A stretch of DNA of 45,940 nucleotides from JBKEDC01 sp047975205. GTDB lineage: Bacteria > Bacteroidota > Bacteroidia > Bacteroidales > Prolixibacteraceae. Made by a program: the position numbers and the translations under genes. The notes beneath the pieces are model-generated. The model worked only from the letters and a program-made list of their open reading frames with translations. It made no database searches and was not told where the DNA came from. Numbering within the stretch: the first letter of the stretch is position 1; every line of letters begins with the position of its first letter. This document shows positions 25,019 through 32,787 of this stretch, piece by piece. The stretch spans positions 1 to 45,940 of the forward strand of contig JBKEDC010000009.1 in the NCBI GenBank assembly GCA_047975205.1. The letters are read 5' to 3'.

Positions 25019-25381
25019 ATGAGAAAATTATTCTTTATCACATTAGTTGCTCTTACCGTAGCTTCTTGTAAATCAAAAGGAGTACGCCTCGAAGTTCTAA
25101 ACCACTCCGGTGGCGATATTACTAACGTTTTATGTTATACCGTTATCAGCGGTGATACACTATTAACCCAAGATTTAGTAAAAGATGGTAAAAATGCATC
25201 GGTTTCATTCGATAAAAAGGAAGGGAAAACCGATTATAACTTTATTTTGGAATTCGTTCGTGATAACGGATTTAAAGATACATCTATCGAAAGCATCACA
25301 TTGACCAAGGAAAGTCGAATAGCAACTGTTCGCTTTACTATTGATGAAGCTAGCATCCAAGCTGATTACGATGTGAAATAA
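25019..25381 (+). CDS. Small lipoprotein, function unknown
   Basis: A 120-residue lipoprotein: MRKLFFITLVALTVASC gives the lipidated Cys17. The mature part is mainly beta: VRLEVLNHSGGDITNVLCYT, SVSFDKKEGKTDYNFILEFV and ESRIATVRFTIDE. A single immunoglobulin-like or lipocalin-like small domain is plausible. I do not recognise the family. It is followed by a terminator at 25406, so it is transcribed separately from dnaK, 295 bases downstream. A separate promoter element lies at 24949. Confidence 0.8.
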   Translation: MRKLFFITLVALTVASCKSKGVRLEVLNHSGGDITNVLCYTVISGDTLLTQDLVKDGKNASVSFDKKEGKTDYNFILEFVRDNGFKDTSIESITLTKESRIATVRFTIDEASIQADYDVK

Positions 25382-25405
25382 CATGCTAAATAAGCTCAAC
25401 AAAAG

Positions 25406-25434
25406 GCCAATTGATTTATTCAGTTGGCTTTTTT
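25406..25434 (+). terminator. Rho-independent terminator of the 25019 gene
   Basis: Nine-base arms GCCAATTGA (25406-25414) and TCAGTTGGC (25420-25428) with one G-U wobble, then TTTTTT. Confidence 0.8.
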
Positions 25435-25675
25435 GTGTCATTAAATATCACTGGAAACTATCGTTTTAAGTATTTGGAAGCTGTTTTGTCAGTAAGAGTA
25501 GCCACAATGACACACTAAAAATCCGTAACTAAGTCTTTTTGACTGATAAATATTATCGCAGCTCTTATTTTAACTTTGGTACAAGAATTGATAATATTTA
25601 TTCCGAACGGATGAACTACTGTGAAGTGTAGTCTACCGTAGGAACAAGAATAATAACAAAATAAAAAATAAAGAA

Positions 25676-27580
25676 ATGGGAAAAATCATTGGAATTGACT
25701 TGGGTACTACAAACTCTTGTGTTTCTGTAATGGAAGGAAATGAGCCTGTAGTAATTACAAACAACGAGGGGAAACGAACTACACCATCGGTTGTGGCATT
25801 CGTAGAAGGTGGCGAACGTAAAGTGGGTGACCCTGCTAAACGTCAAGCTATTACCAACCCTCATAAAACGATTTACTCTATTAAACGTTTCATGGGCGAA
25901 ACTTTCGATCAAGTAACAAAAGAAATAAGTCGTGTACCTTATCAAGTGGTAAATGAAAATAATACACCTCGTGTAGTTATTGACGATAGAAAATATTCTC
26001 CACAAGAAATTTCAGCCATGACTCTTCAGAAAATGAAGAAAACAGCTGAAGACTATTTGGGTCAAGAAGTAACCGAAGCCGTAATCACGGTTCCTGCTTA
26101 TTTCAACGATGCACAGCGTCAGGCTACAAAAGAAGCCGGAGAGATTGCAGGTTTAACCGTAAAACGTATCATCAACGAACCTACGGCTGCAGCCTTAGCT
26201 TACGGTTTGGATAAAACTGATGAAGATAAAAAGATTGCGGTATTCGACCTTGGTGGTGGTACTTTCGACGTTTCAATCTTAGAATTGGGTGACGGCGTAT
26301 TCGAAGTGAAATCAACCGATGGAGATACTCACTTAGGAGGCGATGATTTCGACCAAGTAATCATTGACTGGTTGGCTCAAGAATTCATCAATGATGAAAA
26401 TATCGACCTTCGTAAAGATCCTATGGCACTGCAACGTCTAAAAGAAGCTGCCGAAAAAGCTAAAATTGAGCTTTCATCATCAACTTCTACAGAGATCAAT
26501 TTGCCATATATCATGCCGGTTGACGGCGTTCCTAAACATTTAGTGCGTTCTTTAAGCAGAGCTAAATTCGAACAGCTTTCCGATTCGCTAATTCATGCAG
26601 CTATCGAACCTTGTAGAAAGGCATTGCAAAATGCCGGACTTTCAGCTGCTGATATCGATGAAGTGATTTTAGTGGGTGGGTCAACTCGCATTCCTGCTGT
26701 TCAGCAAAAAGTGGAAGAATTCTTTGGTAAAGCTCCGTCAAAAGGCGTAAACCCTGATGAGGTTGTGGCTATCGGTGCTGCTATCCAAGGTGGTGTACTT
26801 ACCGGAGAAGTGAAAGATGTGTTGCTACTCGATGTAACTCCACTTTCTTTAGGTATTGAAACTATGGGTGGTGTCATGACCAAGCTGATTGAGGCAAACA
26901 CAACAATTCCAACTAAAAAGTCAGAAACGTTCTCAACAGCTGCCGACAATCAACCATCAGTAGAAATTCATGTATTACAAGGTGAGCGTCCGATGGCAAA
27001 TGGCAACAAAACGATTGGTCGTTTCCATCTTAACGATATACCACCTGCACCTCGTGGAGTTCCTCAAATTGAAGTATCATTCGATATTGATGCTAATGGT
27101 ATCTTGAATGTGAGTGCTAAGGATAAAGCCACCGGTAAATCGCAATCTATTCGTATTGAAGCTTCTTCCGGTTTGAGCGATGCTGAAATTGAAAGAATGC
27201 GTAACGAAGCTGCTGCAAATGAAGAAGCCGACAAAGCTGCTCGTGAGAAAGTAGACAAGATGAACCAAGCTGACTCATTGATTTTTCAAACAGAAAAACA
27301 ATTGAAAGAGCTGGGCGATAAATTACCTGCTGACAAGAAATCCCCTATTGAAGATGCATTAGGTAAACTTAAAACAGCACATTCGGCACAAGATATTGCC
27401 GGTATTGATGCTGCAACCGAGGAGTTGAACGCTGTGTTTCAAGCAGCATCTCAGGAGATGTATAATGCGCAAGCACAACAGCAAGATGGAGATCCTAATG
27501 CAGGAGCTCAGCAAGGCGGAAGTGAGAGCAAAGGTGGCGATGAGGAAGTTACTGATGTCGATTTCGAAGAGGTGAAGTAA
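25676..27580 (+). CDS. dnaK: Chaperone DnaK (Hsp70)
   Basis: The main cytosolic Hsp70 chaperone, an ATPase that binds exposed hydrophobic peptides with DnaJ and GrpE. At 634 residues it is normal length. The nucleotide-binding domain begins KIIGIDLGTTNSCVSVMEG, with the phosphate 2 loop AVFDLGGGTFDVSILE and the adenosine site LVGGSTRIPAVQQ. The linker DVLLLDVTPLSLGIETMGG joins the peptide-binding domain, and the tail ends VTDVDFEEVK. dnaJ and grpE are not adjacent, as is common in Bacteroidetes. The gene ends in a strong terminator (27611-27647). No CIRCE-type operator is visible upstream. Secure identification. Confidence 0.98.
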   Translation: MGKIIGIDLGTTNSCVSVMEGNEPVVITNNEGKRTTPSVVAFVEGGERKVGDPAKRQAITNPHKTIYSIKRFMGETFDQVTKEISRVPYQVVNENNTPRVVIDDRKYSPQEISAMTLQKMKKTAEDYLGQEVTEAVITVPAYFNDAQRQATKEAGEIAGLTVKRIINEPTAAALAYGLDKTDEDKKIAVFDLGGGTFDVSILELGDGVFEVKSTDGDTHLGGDDFDQVIIDWLAQEFINDENIDLRKDPMALQRLKEAAEKAKIELSSSTSTEINLPYIMPVDGVPKHLVRSLSRAKFEQLSDSLIHAAIEPCRKALQNAGLSAADIDEVILVGGSTRIPAVQQKVEEFFGKAPSKGVNPDEVVAIGAAIQGGVLTGEVKDVLLLDVTPLSLGIETMGGVMTKLIEANTTIPTKKSETFSTAADNQPSVEIHVLQGERPMANGNKTIGRFHLNDIPPAPRGVPQIEVSFDIDANGILNVSAKDKATGKSQSIRIEASSGLSDAEIERMRNEAAANEEADKAAREKVDKMNQADSLIFQTEKQLKELGDKLPADKKSPIEDALGKLKTAHSAQDIAGIDAATEELNAVFQAASQEMYNAQAQQQDGDPNAGAQQGGSESKGGDEEVTDVDFEEVK

Positions 27581-27610
27581 AATGTGATTAGAAACAATTA
27601 CTAGACATTA

Positions 27611-27647
27611 AAAACAGGCTGTAAATCATGAGTTTACAGCCTGTTTT
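27611..27647 (+). terminator. Rho-independent terminator of dnaK
   Basis: A perfect 15-base stem (27611-27625 with 27633-27647) around a 7-base loop, with T-rich sequence at the end. It starts 31 bases past the dnaK stop. The 270 bases between it and the next gene hold nothing recognisable. Confidence 0.9.
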
Positions 27648-27925
27648 GCTTTTGGAAGTTTATTAATAATGCTTGTTTTTGATTGATTGATTTACACCTT
27701 GTCTGGAACGGGACTCAATTGGCGACGAAGTGAGCCTTATGACTACTTATGCATTCTTATTCATACTTAGGTGACAATAAAAATACCACTGAAAAAGATT
27801 GTAAAGCGACTTATCTAGGAGCCATCAAGACTGAAACAGAGCAAACTTAAAGGTACGGGACACTATTTATAAGTGTGCTAGACCCCTGAACTATCTCTTG
27901 AATCATAAAAAAATGGAATGCTTAT

Positions 27926-29716
27926 TTAGAGTCTTCCGCCACCACCTCCGGCAGTATTGCCAACAGTGCTCACTGTATTTGTCACCGTGAAACTTGCATA
28001 GGAATAGCCGCCACTGTATATGCCGTCGGTATATAATCCTTCTTTTTCAGTGCCATTGCTACTTCCTCCTGTGTAAATTGTATATGTGTTGCCTTTTTCC
28101 AACAAAGGACTTGAAAATGTTACAGACGAGTATGAGTTTTTGGGCTTGAAGGTGATGATGCTCTCGCCATCACTGTTTTGGATGTTGAATATAGTTCTTG
28201 CCGACTGTGTGCTAGAAAATCCTACTAATACCGAATTTTGAGCAGAAGCGCTACTTGGAGTTTCTCGCATATTCGATAGGTGTTCGGCAATAACTATCAG
28301 TCCGTAATTGAATCTTATTGCACCATTTACGTCTACTCCTATTTCAACACCCGACGAAGGAGCATGTACGAGTACTGTTCCACCATTTATTTCTAGTGTA
28401 CCGTTGCTATCCAGCCCATCTCCACTTTGTGGGTAGCAGGCTGTATATCCGCCATTGATAATCATCTTGCTACCGTCATCTTCCTCATCTCCTCCGTTTG
28501 CCGTGTTGAGAGCATCGTCGCTCGATACGATGGTTATGTTGCCGGTGTTTATGACAAGGTAAACAGCTTCCAAGCCTTCTACGCAAGTCGAAATGTTTAT
28601 TTCACCACCGTTGATGTACTGATTAAGTTCCGACTGTATGCCGTCGCTTCCGGAGGATATGTTAATAGTGCCTCCATTGATACATACGAGGGTGTCGCTC
28701 TTGATGCCGTCGTCGGCACAGCTTAGGGTGATATTTGCTCCGTCAATCAATACGCTTGCCGTACCTTTCAGTCCTTTGGCAGACTCGGTGTCCACAAACG
28801 TTGTGCTGTTATGTCCGTCGGCACAAGTGATGTCGAATGTGCCGCCCTCGATGATTAGGTCGCTTTCGGCTTGTACGCCATCTTTTTGAGAGTTGATAGT
28901 GAAGTTCCCGTCAGTGATATATATGTATCCTCTGTCGGCATTGCTATCGTTGCTCTTTAGCGCATCATTTTCCGAAATAATATTGAAGGTTCCGCCATTA
29001 ATCACTAGGTAATCTTTACCTCTGATGCCCTCGCCCACCGAGTTGATGGTGATATTGCCCGAGTTGATAATAAGTCCGTCTTTACTAGAAATACCGATGT
29101 TGTAGTTGGAATTTATGCTCAGAGAACCGCTGCCTGCGATAGACAAATTACCTTTACAAAACAAGGTTGCATTGGGTTCATCTGTGCCCTCCGCAAATGT
29201 GTAAGTGCTGCCGTCAGTGAGGGAGTTTTCAGTACCATCGGCAAGGAAGACTATCATTTTCTCTGCCGATGTGGCAACAAGGGGTGACTGGTCGCTACAA
29301 GTGATATTCGCTCCGTTCAGAACTATTTTTACTGCGTCTTTGTCGCTTGTGTTTACGATTATTCTGCCATTGTTCAGTGTGCCACTGAGGATATAAGTGC
29401 CTGCCTCGCTTATCGTTGCAGTATTATTTGTTATGGAAACTCCTCTGAACGAGGATATGCTTAATTCACTGAGGTTTATAGCGGTAGCCGTGTTGCTATC
29501 GTAAGTATAGTCACCGTCTTCTTCGTGTGTACTTCTGTTGGCGGAGATAAAATCTTTGAAATTTAAGACATATTGTTCGTCAATGTTGTCTTTAATTTGA
29601 GAGTCAGCACTATTGCTGTCACCGCTATCTCCCGTGCTGTTTTCGTTGTCGTTTGCACACGACATGATAAACATAAATAGGCTGATGAATACGATTGATA
29701 CTAATGACCTGTTCAT
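27926..29716 (-). CDS. DUF4353 (Cthe_2159-type) beta-helix carbohydrate-binding lipoprotein
   Basis: A 596-residue lipoprotein: the signal ends MFIMSC (Cys20), followed by an acidic Ser/Asn/Asp linker (20-45). Most of the mature part is repeated short strands such as INGGTFNI, IEGGTFDITCADG, INGGTINISSGSDG and INGGEINISTCVEG, a right-handed beta-helix of the DUF4353 group. That family includes Clostridium thermocellum Cthe_2159, reported to bind acidic polysaccharides and calcium. A glycine-rich tail (GGGGGR) ends the protein. Base composition is richer in G+C than its neighbours: two 60-base lines at 28681 and 28801 hold 32 and 31 G/C, against 24 in thrC at 30241. This and the adjacent mobilisation fragment suggest transfer. 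Surface adhesion to plant or host glycans is inferred. Confidence 0.85.
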   Translation of the reverse strand: MNRSLVSIVFISLFMFIMSCANDNENSTGDSGDSNSADSQIKDNIDEQYVLNFKDFISANRSTHEEDGDYTYDSNTATAINLSELSISSFRGVSITNNTATISEAGTYILSGTLNNGRIIVNTSDKDAVKIVLNGANITCSDQSPLVATSAEKMIVFLADGTENSLTDGSTYTFAEGTDEPNATLFCKGNLSIAGSGSLSINSNYNIGISSKDGLIINSGNITINSVGEGIRGKDYLVINGGTFNIISENDALKSNDSNADRGYIYITDGNFTINSQKDGVQAESDLIIEGGTFDITCADGHNSTTFVDTESAKGLKGTASVLIDGANITLSCADDGIKSDTLVCINGGTINISSGSDGIQSELNQYINGGEINISTCVEGLEAVYLVINTGNITIVSSDDALNTANGGDEEDDGSKMIINGGYTACYPQSGDGLDSNGTLEINGGTVLVHAPSSGVEIGVDVNGAIRFNYGLIVIAEHLSNMRETPSSASAQNSVLVGFSSTQSARTIFNIQNSDGESIITFKPKNSYSSVTFSSPLLEKGNTYTIYTGGSSNGTEKEGLYTDGIYSGGYSYASFTVTNTVSTVGNTAGGGGGRL

Positions 29717-29818
29717 AAGATTTAATTATTTGTTATTATCTTCTGCGTGTCACAGACTTCTTAAACATAGGATAGGGATTTTGTAAAAAAGTTTAATGAA
29801 GAATAATAAAAATGCAGG

Positions 29819-30028
29819 GTGAACAATATGGAAGAGTTCGTTCTACAAAAGAAAGCTCAAGAGGCAGGAGTAACATCGTCTGATTATGTGCAGAGTGTAA
29901 CCTTAAACCATGATTTGGTATCAAGATCAAGGAAGATGAGGTGTTATGCTACAAAAGAAGACACTGTTTCACAATATGTCCTTCTTTTCAAAAAATCAGA
30001 AGATAAAAAAGGACAATGCTTGTTGTAA
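29819..30028 (+). pseudogene. Fragment of a plasmid mobilisation (MobC-like) protein
   Basis: The reading frame begins at a GTG and resembles only one short block of a relaxosome accessory protein: EEFVLQKKAQEAGVTSSDYV with SVTLNHDLVSR, as in ribbon-helix-helix mobilisation proteins of Bacteroides elements. The following residues do not match, and the stop codon lies within the loop of a terminator hairpin (30005-30049). A separate ATG at 29796 opens with MKNNKNAG and stops after eight codons, which looks like the original N-terminus cut away by an internal deletion. I read this as a decayed gene left by a mobile element. Moderately sure of the family, more so that it is not an intact gene. 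Confidence 0.5.
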
Positions 30029-30049
30029 ACAGAAGCATTGTCCTTTTTT
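30005..30049 (-). terminator. Strong bidirectional terminator after thrC
   Basis: A perfect 17-base stem (30005-30021 with 30033-30049) around an 11-base loop. Both strands end in T-runs. It closes the minus-strand threonine operon and also terminates the plus-strand mobilisation fragment. Confidence 0.9.
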
Positions 30050-30122
30050 TGTTGCTTATTCAAAAGCCAATCATCCTTCGTTCAAAAGGAAACGTAATTT
30101 GCTTTACACATTTCATCACTTC

Positions 30123-31421
30123 CTAACGTTCCATCAAATAGCTTTTAAAATCATCGAAGTTTATTGATAGTTCATCGGTTTGTTTTGTGCCATTCATGAA
30201 AGCCGATAAACGCTCAGGAAGTTCTACTTTACCCTCTCCAATGATAGCCTCAACAGTTTCCTTAAATTTAGCCGGATGAGCTGTTTCAAAAAATACGCCC
30301 ATTTCGTTTTCTTGCAAATCATCTTCAACAGCCTGATAAGCACAAGCTCCATGAGGATCGAGCAAGTAACCTTGCTCTTCATACACACGCTTCAGTGTAG
30401 CTTTTATTTCATCGTCAGAGAAGCGATATCCGGTTATTTCGTCGGTTATTTTACCGTGCGATTGATATAAGTCGAATATACGGGCAAAGTTGCTAGGATC
30501 GCCTACATCCATAGCATTAGCAATGGTAGTCACCGACGGACGAGGTTCATACTTACCGGTTCTTAAATATTGATAAACAATATCATTGGCATTATTTGCT
30601 GCAATAAATCGCTTGATAGGTAATCCCATTTTCTTAGCAAATAAGCCGGCTGTCAGGTTACCAAAATTTCCACTAGGAACAGCAATTACCAAATCGTCGT
30701 TTTTTTCTTTTTGTTTTAAACGAGCATAAGCATTAAAATAGTAGAATGCTTGCGGTAGGAAACGAGCCACATTAATTGAGTTTGCCGAAGTGAGATATAG
30801 CTTTTTATTCAGCTCTTCATCGAGAAAGGCCGTTTTCACTAGTCGTTGACAGTCGTCGAAAGTACCATCAACCTCTATAGCTGTGATGTTTTGCCCCAAA
30901 GTAACAAATTGCATCTCCTGAATCTTACTCACCTTTCCTTTCGGATAAAGCACGTAAACATGAATGCCATCAACACCCAAAAAGCCATTTGCCACAGCAC
31001 TCCCCGTGTCTCCCGATGTAGCCACAAGCACATTTACTTCTTTTTTGTTTCCTTGTAGAAAGTAAGCCAGCAGACGAGCCATAAATCTACCGCCGACATC
31101 TTTAAAGGCCAACGTAGGACCATGAAACAATTCTAAGGCATAAATATTATCTTTCACCTCAACTATCGGACAATCAAATTGCAGGGTGTCATATACAATC
31201 CGTTTCAAATCTTCCTCCGGAATATCTTCGTCAAAAAAGGCTTTTGCCACTTCGAAAGAAATTTCTTGAAAAGAAAGGTTCGCTATATTATCGAAAAACT
31301 CTTGAGGCAACTTATTAATGCGTTCAGGCATAAACAAACCTTTATCACTTGCCAAACCTTTAATAACAGCATCGGCTAATGATACATCTTTATCTGCTCC
31401 ATTCGTGCTATAATATTTCAT
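30123..31421 (-). CDS. thrC: Threonine synthase
   Basis: The last step of threonine synthesis: pyridoxal-phosphate-dependent conversion of O-phosphohomoserine to threonine. The 432-residue protein shows the thrC type II motifs: YYSTNGADKDVSLADAVIKG at the N-terminus, ELFHGPTLAFKDVGGRF with the PLP-binding lysine, VATSGDTGSAVANGFLG and IAVPSGNFGNLTAGLFAKKM. It is the third gene of a minus-strand operon after thrA and the ApgM-like gene, with 76 bases between it and the gene upstream. Terminated at 30005-30049. Identification is secure. Confidence 0.96.
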   Translation of the reverse strand: MKYYSTNGADKDVSLADAVIKGLASDKGLFMPERINKLPQEFFDNIANLSFQEISFEVAKAFFDEDIPEEDLKRIVYDTLQFDCPIVEVKDNIYALELFHGPTLAFKDVGGRFMARLLAYFLQGNKKEVNVLVATSGDTGSAVANGFLGVDGIHVYVLYPKGKVSKIQEMQFVTLGQNITAIEVDGTFDDCQRLVKTAFLDEELNKKLYLTSANSINVARFLPQAFYYFNAYARLKQKEKNDDLVIAVPSGNFGNLTAGLFAKKMGLPIKRFIAANNANDIVYQYLRTGKYEPRPSVTTIANAMDVGDPSNFARIFDLYQSHGKITDEITGYRFSDDEIKATLKRVYEEQGYLLDPHGACAYQAVEDDLQENEMGVFFETAHPAKFKETVEAIIGEGKVELPERLSAFMNGTKQTDELSINFDDFKSYLMER

Positions 31422-31497
31422 AACATCAATTTTATTTCTATTTTGGAATCTGTTGTTGCTTGTAACAAATAGGTTTTAGGCCGTTACACGCCTTTGA

Positions 31498-32706
31498 TTA
31501 ACTGAGCAAAGCTTTCATAAACTCATCGCCGCGCAATAAGTCGTAACTTCCCCGTTCTACTGCAAATTCATCATATTGCGCCACCTCATCGCCTGAAACT
31601 CCGGGTTTATAAATAAGAAATGGTACCGGCTCTTTCGTGTGAATAGTTGTGGCACATGGTGTGGGATGGTCAGGCAACACAGCAATGGTTACCGGCTCAC
31701 TCATTGTTTTACACTCTTCTACCAAAAACTTCACTACGCGCTGATCAAGGTATTCAATAGTTTTTACTTTAAGCTCTACATTACCTTCATGACCGGCTTC
31801 ATCGCTGGCTTCAATATGAAGATAAACCAAGTCGGCTCCATTTTTCAAGGCATCAATCGTAGCTTGAGCTTTACCCTCGTAGTTTGTATCATATAAGCCG
31901 GTAGCTCCTTCTACTTTAATCACTTCCATGCCGGCATACACAGCAATACCCTGTATTAAATCGACTGCCGATATAACAGCTGACTTCTGAATCCCGAATA
32001 GTTCTCGGAGTGTTGGCATATTCGGTTTGTAGCCCGGAGACCAAGGCCATATGCTACTTGCCATATCTTTTCCTGCCGCTGCCCTTTTCTGATTTACGGG
32101 ATGTTCTTTCAACAAATCTATAGATTGAGCAATAAGTTCATTTAGCAAAACAGCCGTTGATTCGGCAGCTTCATTTTTAGCTTTGGGTAAATATTTTTTA
32201 AAAGGCTTTCCGGGCACATCATGAGGCGGTGTGCAATCTAAATCTTTTAATCCGCCTTTGATGACTAACAAATGACGATAAGACACACCTTTATGGAAAA
32301 TCACTTGATCATTTCCTAATTTCTCGTTCAAATAATCGATAAGCTCATGTGCTTCTATATCAGAAATATGCCCTGCTGAGTGATTCTTTATGTTGGTACC
32401 GGCAAGCGTGATTAAATTACAACGCATGGCTAAATCACCGGGATACAATTCCACACCCATGCTGGCAGCTTCTAATGAACCTCTTCCTTCAAACACGGTG
32501 GGAACATCATAACCCATCACTGCCATATTAGCCACCTCGCTACCCGGGTGCATGCCATCGGGCACAGTTTGAAGCTTGCCCGTTCGTCCTTGCTTAGCTA
32601 AACGATCAATGATTGGCTTATTAGCCATTTGCAATGGCGTTTTATTGCCATATTCTTCCAATGGCTCGTCGGCCATTCCGTCGCCTAAAACAATGATATA
32701 CTTCAT
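31498..32706 (-). CDS. ApgM-like protein, probable homoserine kinase
   Basis: A 402-residue protein of the alkaline-phosphatase superfamily group that includes archaeal-type phosphoglycerate mutase (ApgM). Motifs are YIIVLGDGMADEPLEEYGN, HPGSEVANMAVMGYD, SAGHISDIEAHEL, LHIEASDEAGHEGN and the metal-ligand LPDHPTPC, all consistent with a two-metal centre. The gene lies between thrA and thrC, in the slot where a homoserine kinase (thrB) is needed and no classical GHMP-type thrB is present. The proposal that such proteins act as homoserine kinase in Bacteroidetes is, as I recall, established in the literature, so I call the function probable homoserine kinase. Phosphoglycerate mutase activity cannot be excluded from sequence. 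Gap to thrA 82 bases. Confidence 0.82.
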   Translation of the reverse strand: MKYIIVLGDGMADEPLEEYGNKTPLQMANKPIIDRLAKQGRTGKLQTVPDGMHPGSEVANMAVMGYDVPTVFEGRGSLEAASMGVELYPGDLAMRCNLITLAGTNIKNHSAGHISDIEAHELIDYLNEKLGNDQVIFHKGVSYRHLLVIKGGLKDLDCTPPHDVPGKPFKKYLPKAKNEAAESTAVLLNELIAQSIDLLKEHPVNQKRAAAGKDMASSIWPWSPGYKPNMPTLRELFGIQKSAVISAVDLIQGIAVYAGMEVIKVEGATGLYDTNYEGKAQATIDALKNGADLVYLHIEASDEAGHEGNVELKVKTIEYLDQRVVKFLVEECKTMSEPVTIAVLPDHPTPCATTIHTKEPVPFLIYKPGVSGDEVAQYDEFAVERGSYDLLRGDEFMKALLS

Positions 32707-32787
32707 AAGCTTCTTTTTTCGGTGTTTACAGTATGTAGTAGTTGTTTATTCTCTCAAGCTTCTTTTGCAAGAAACCGACAAATCCCT

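Noticed and set aside
25443..25675. A CIRCE or heat-shock operator before dnaK
   Set aside because: No 9-base inverted repeat of the CIRCE type with the expected nine-base spacer was visible.
25616..26005. A 129-codon minus-strand frame at the dnaK start
   Set aside because: Entirely antisense to dnaK and its leader; the residue pattern (many Phe/Tyr/Cys) is typical of shadow frames.
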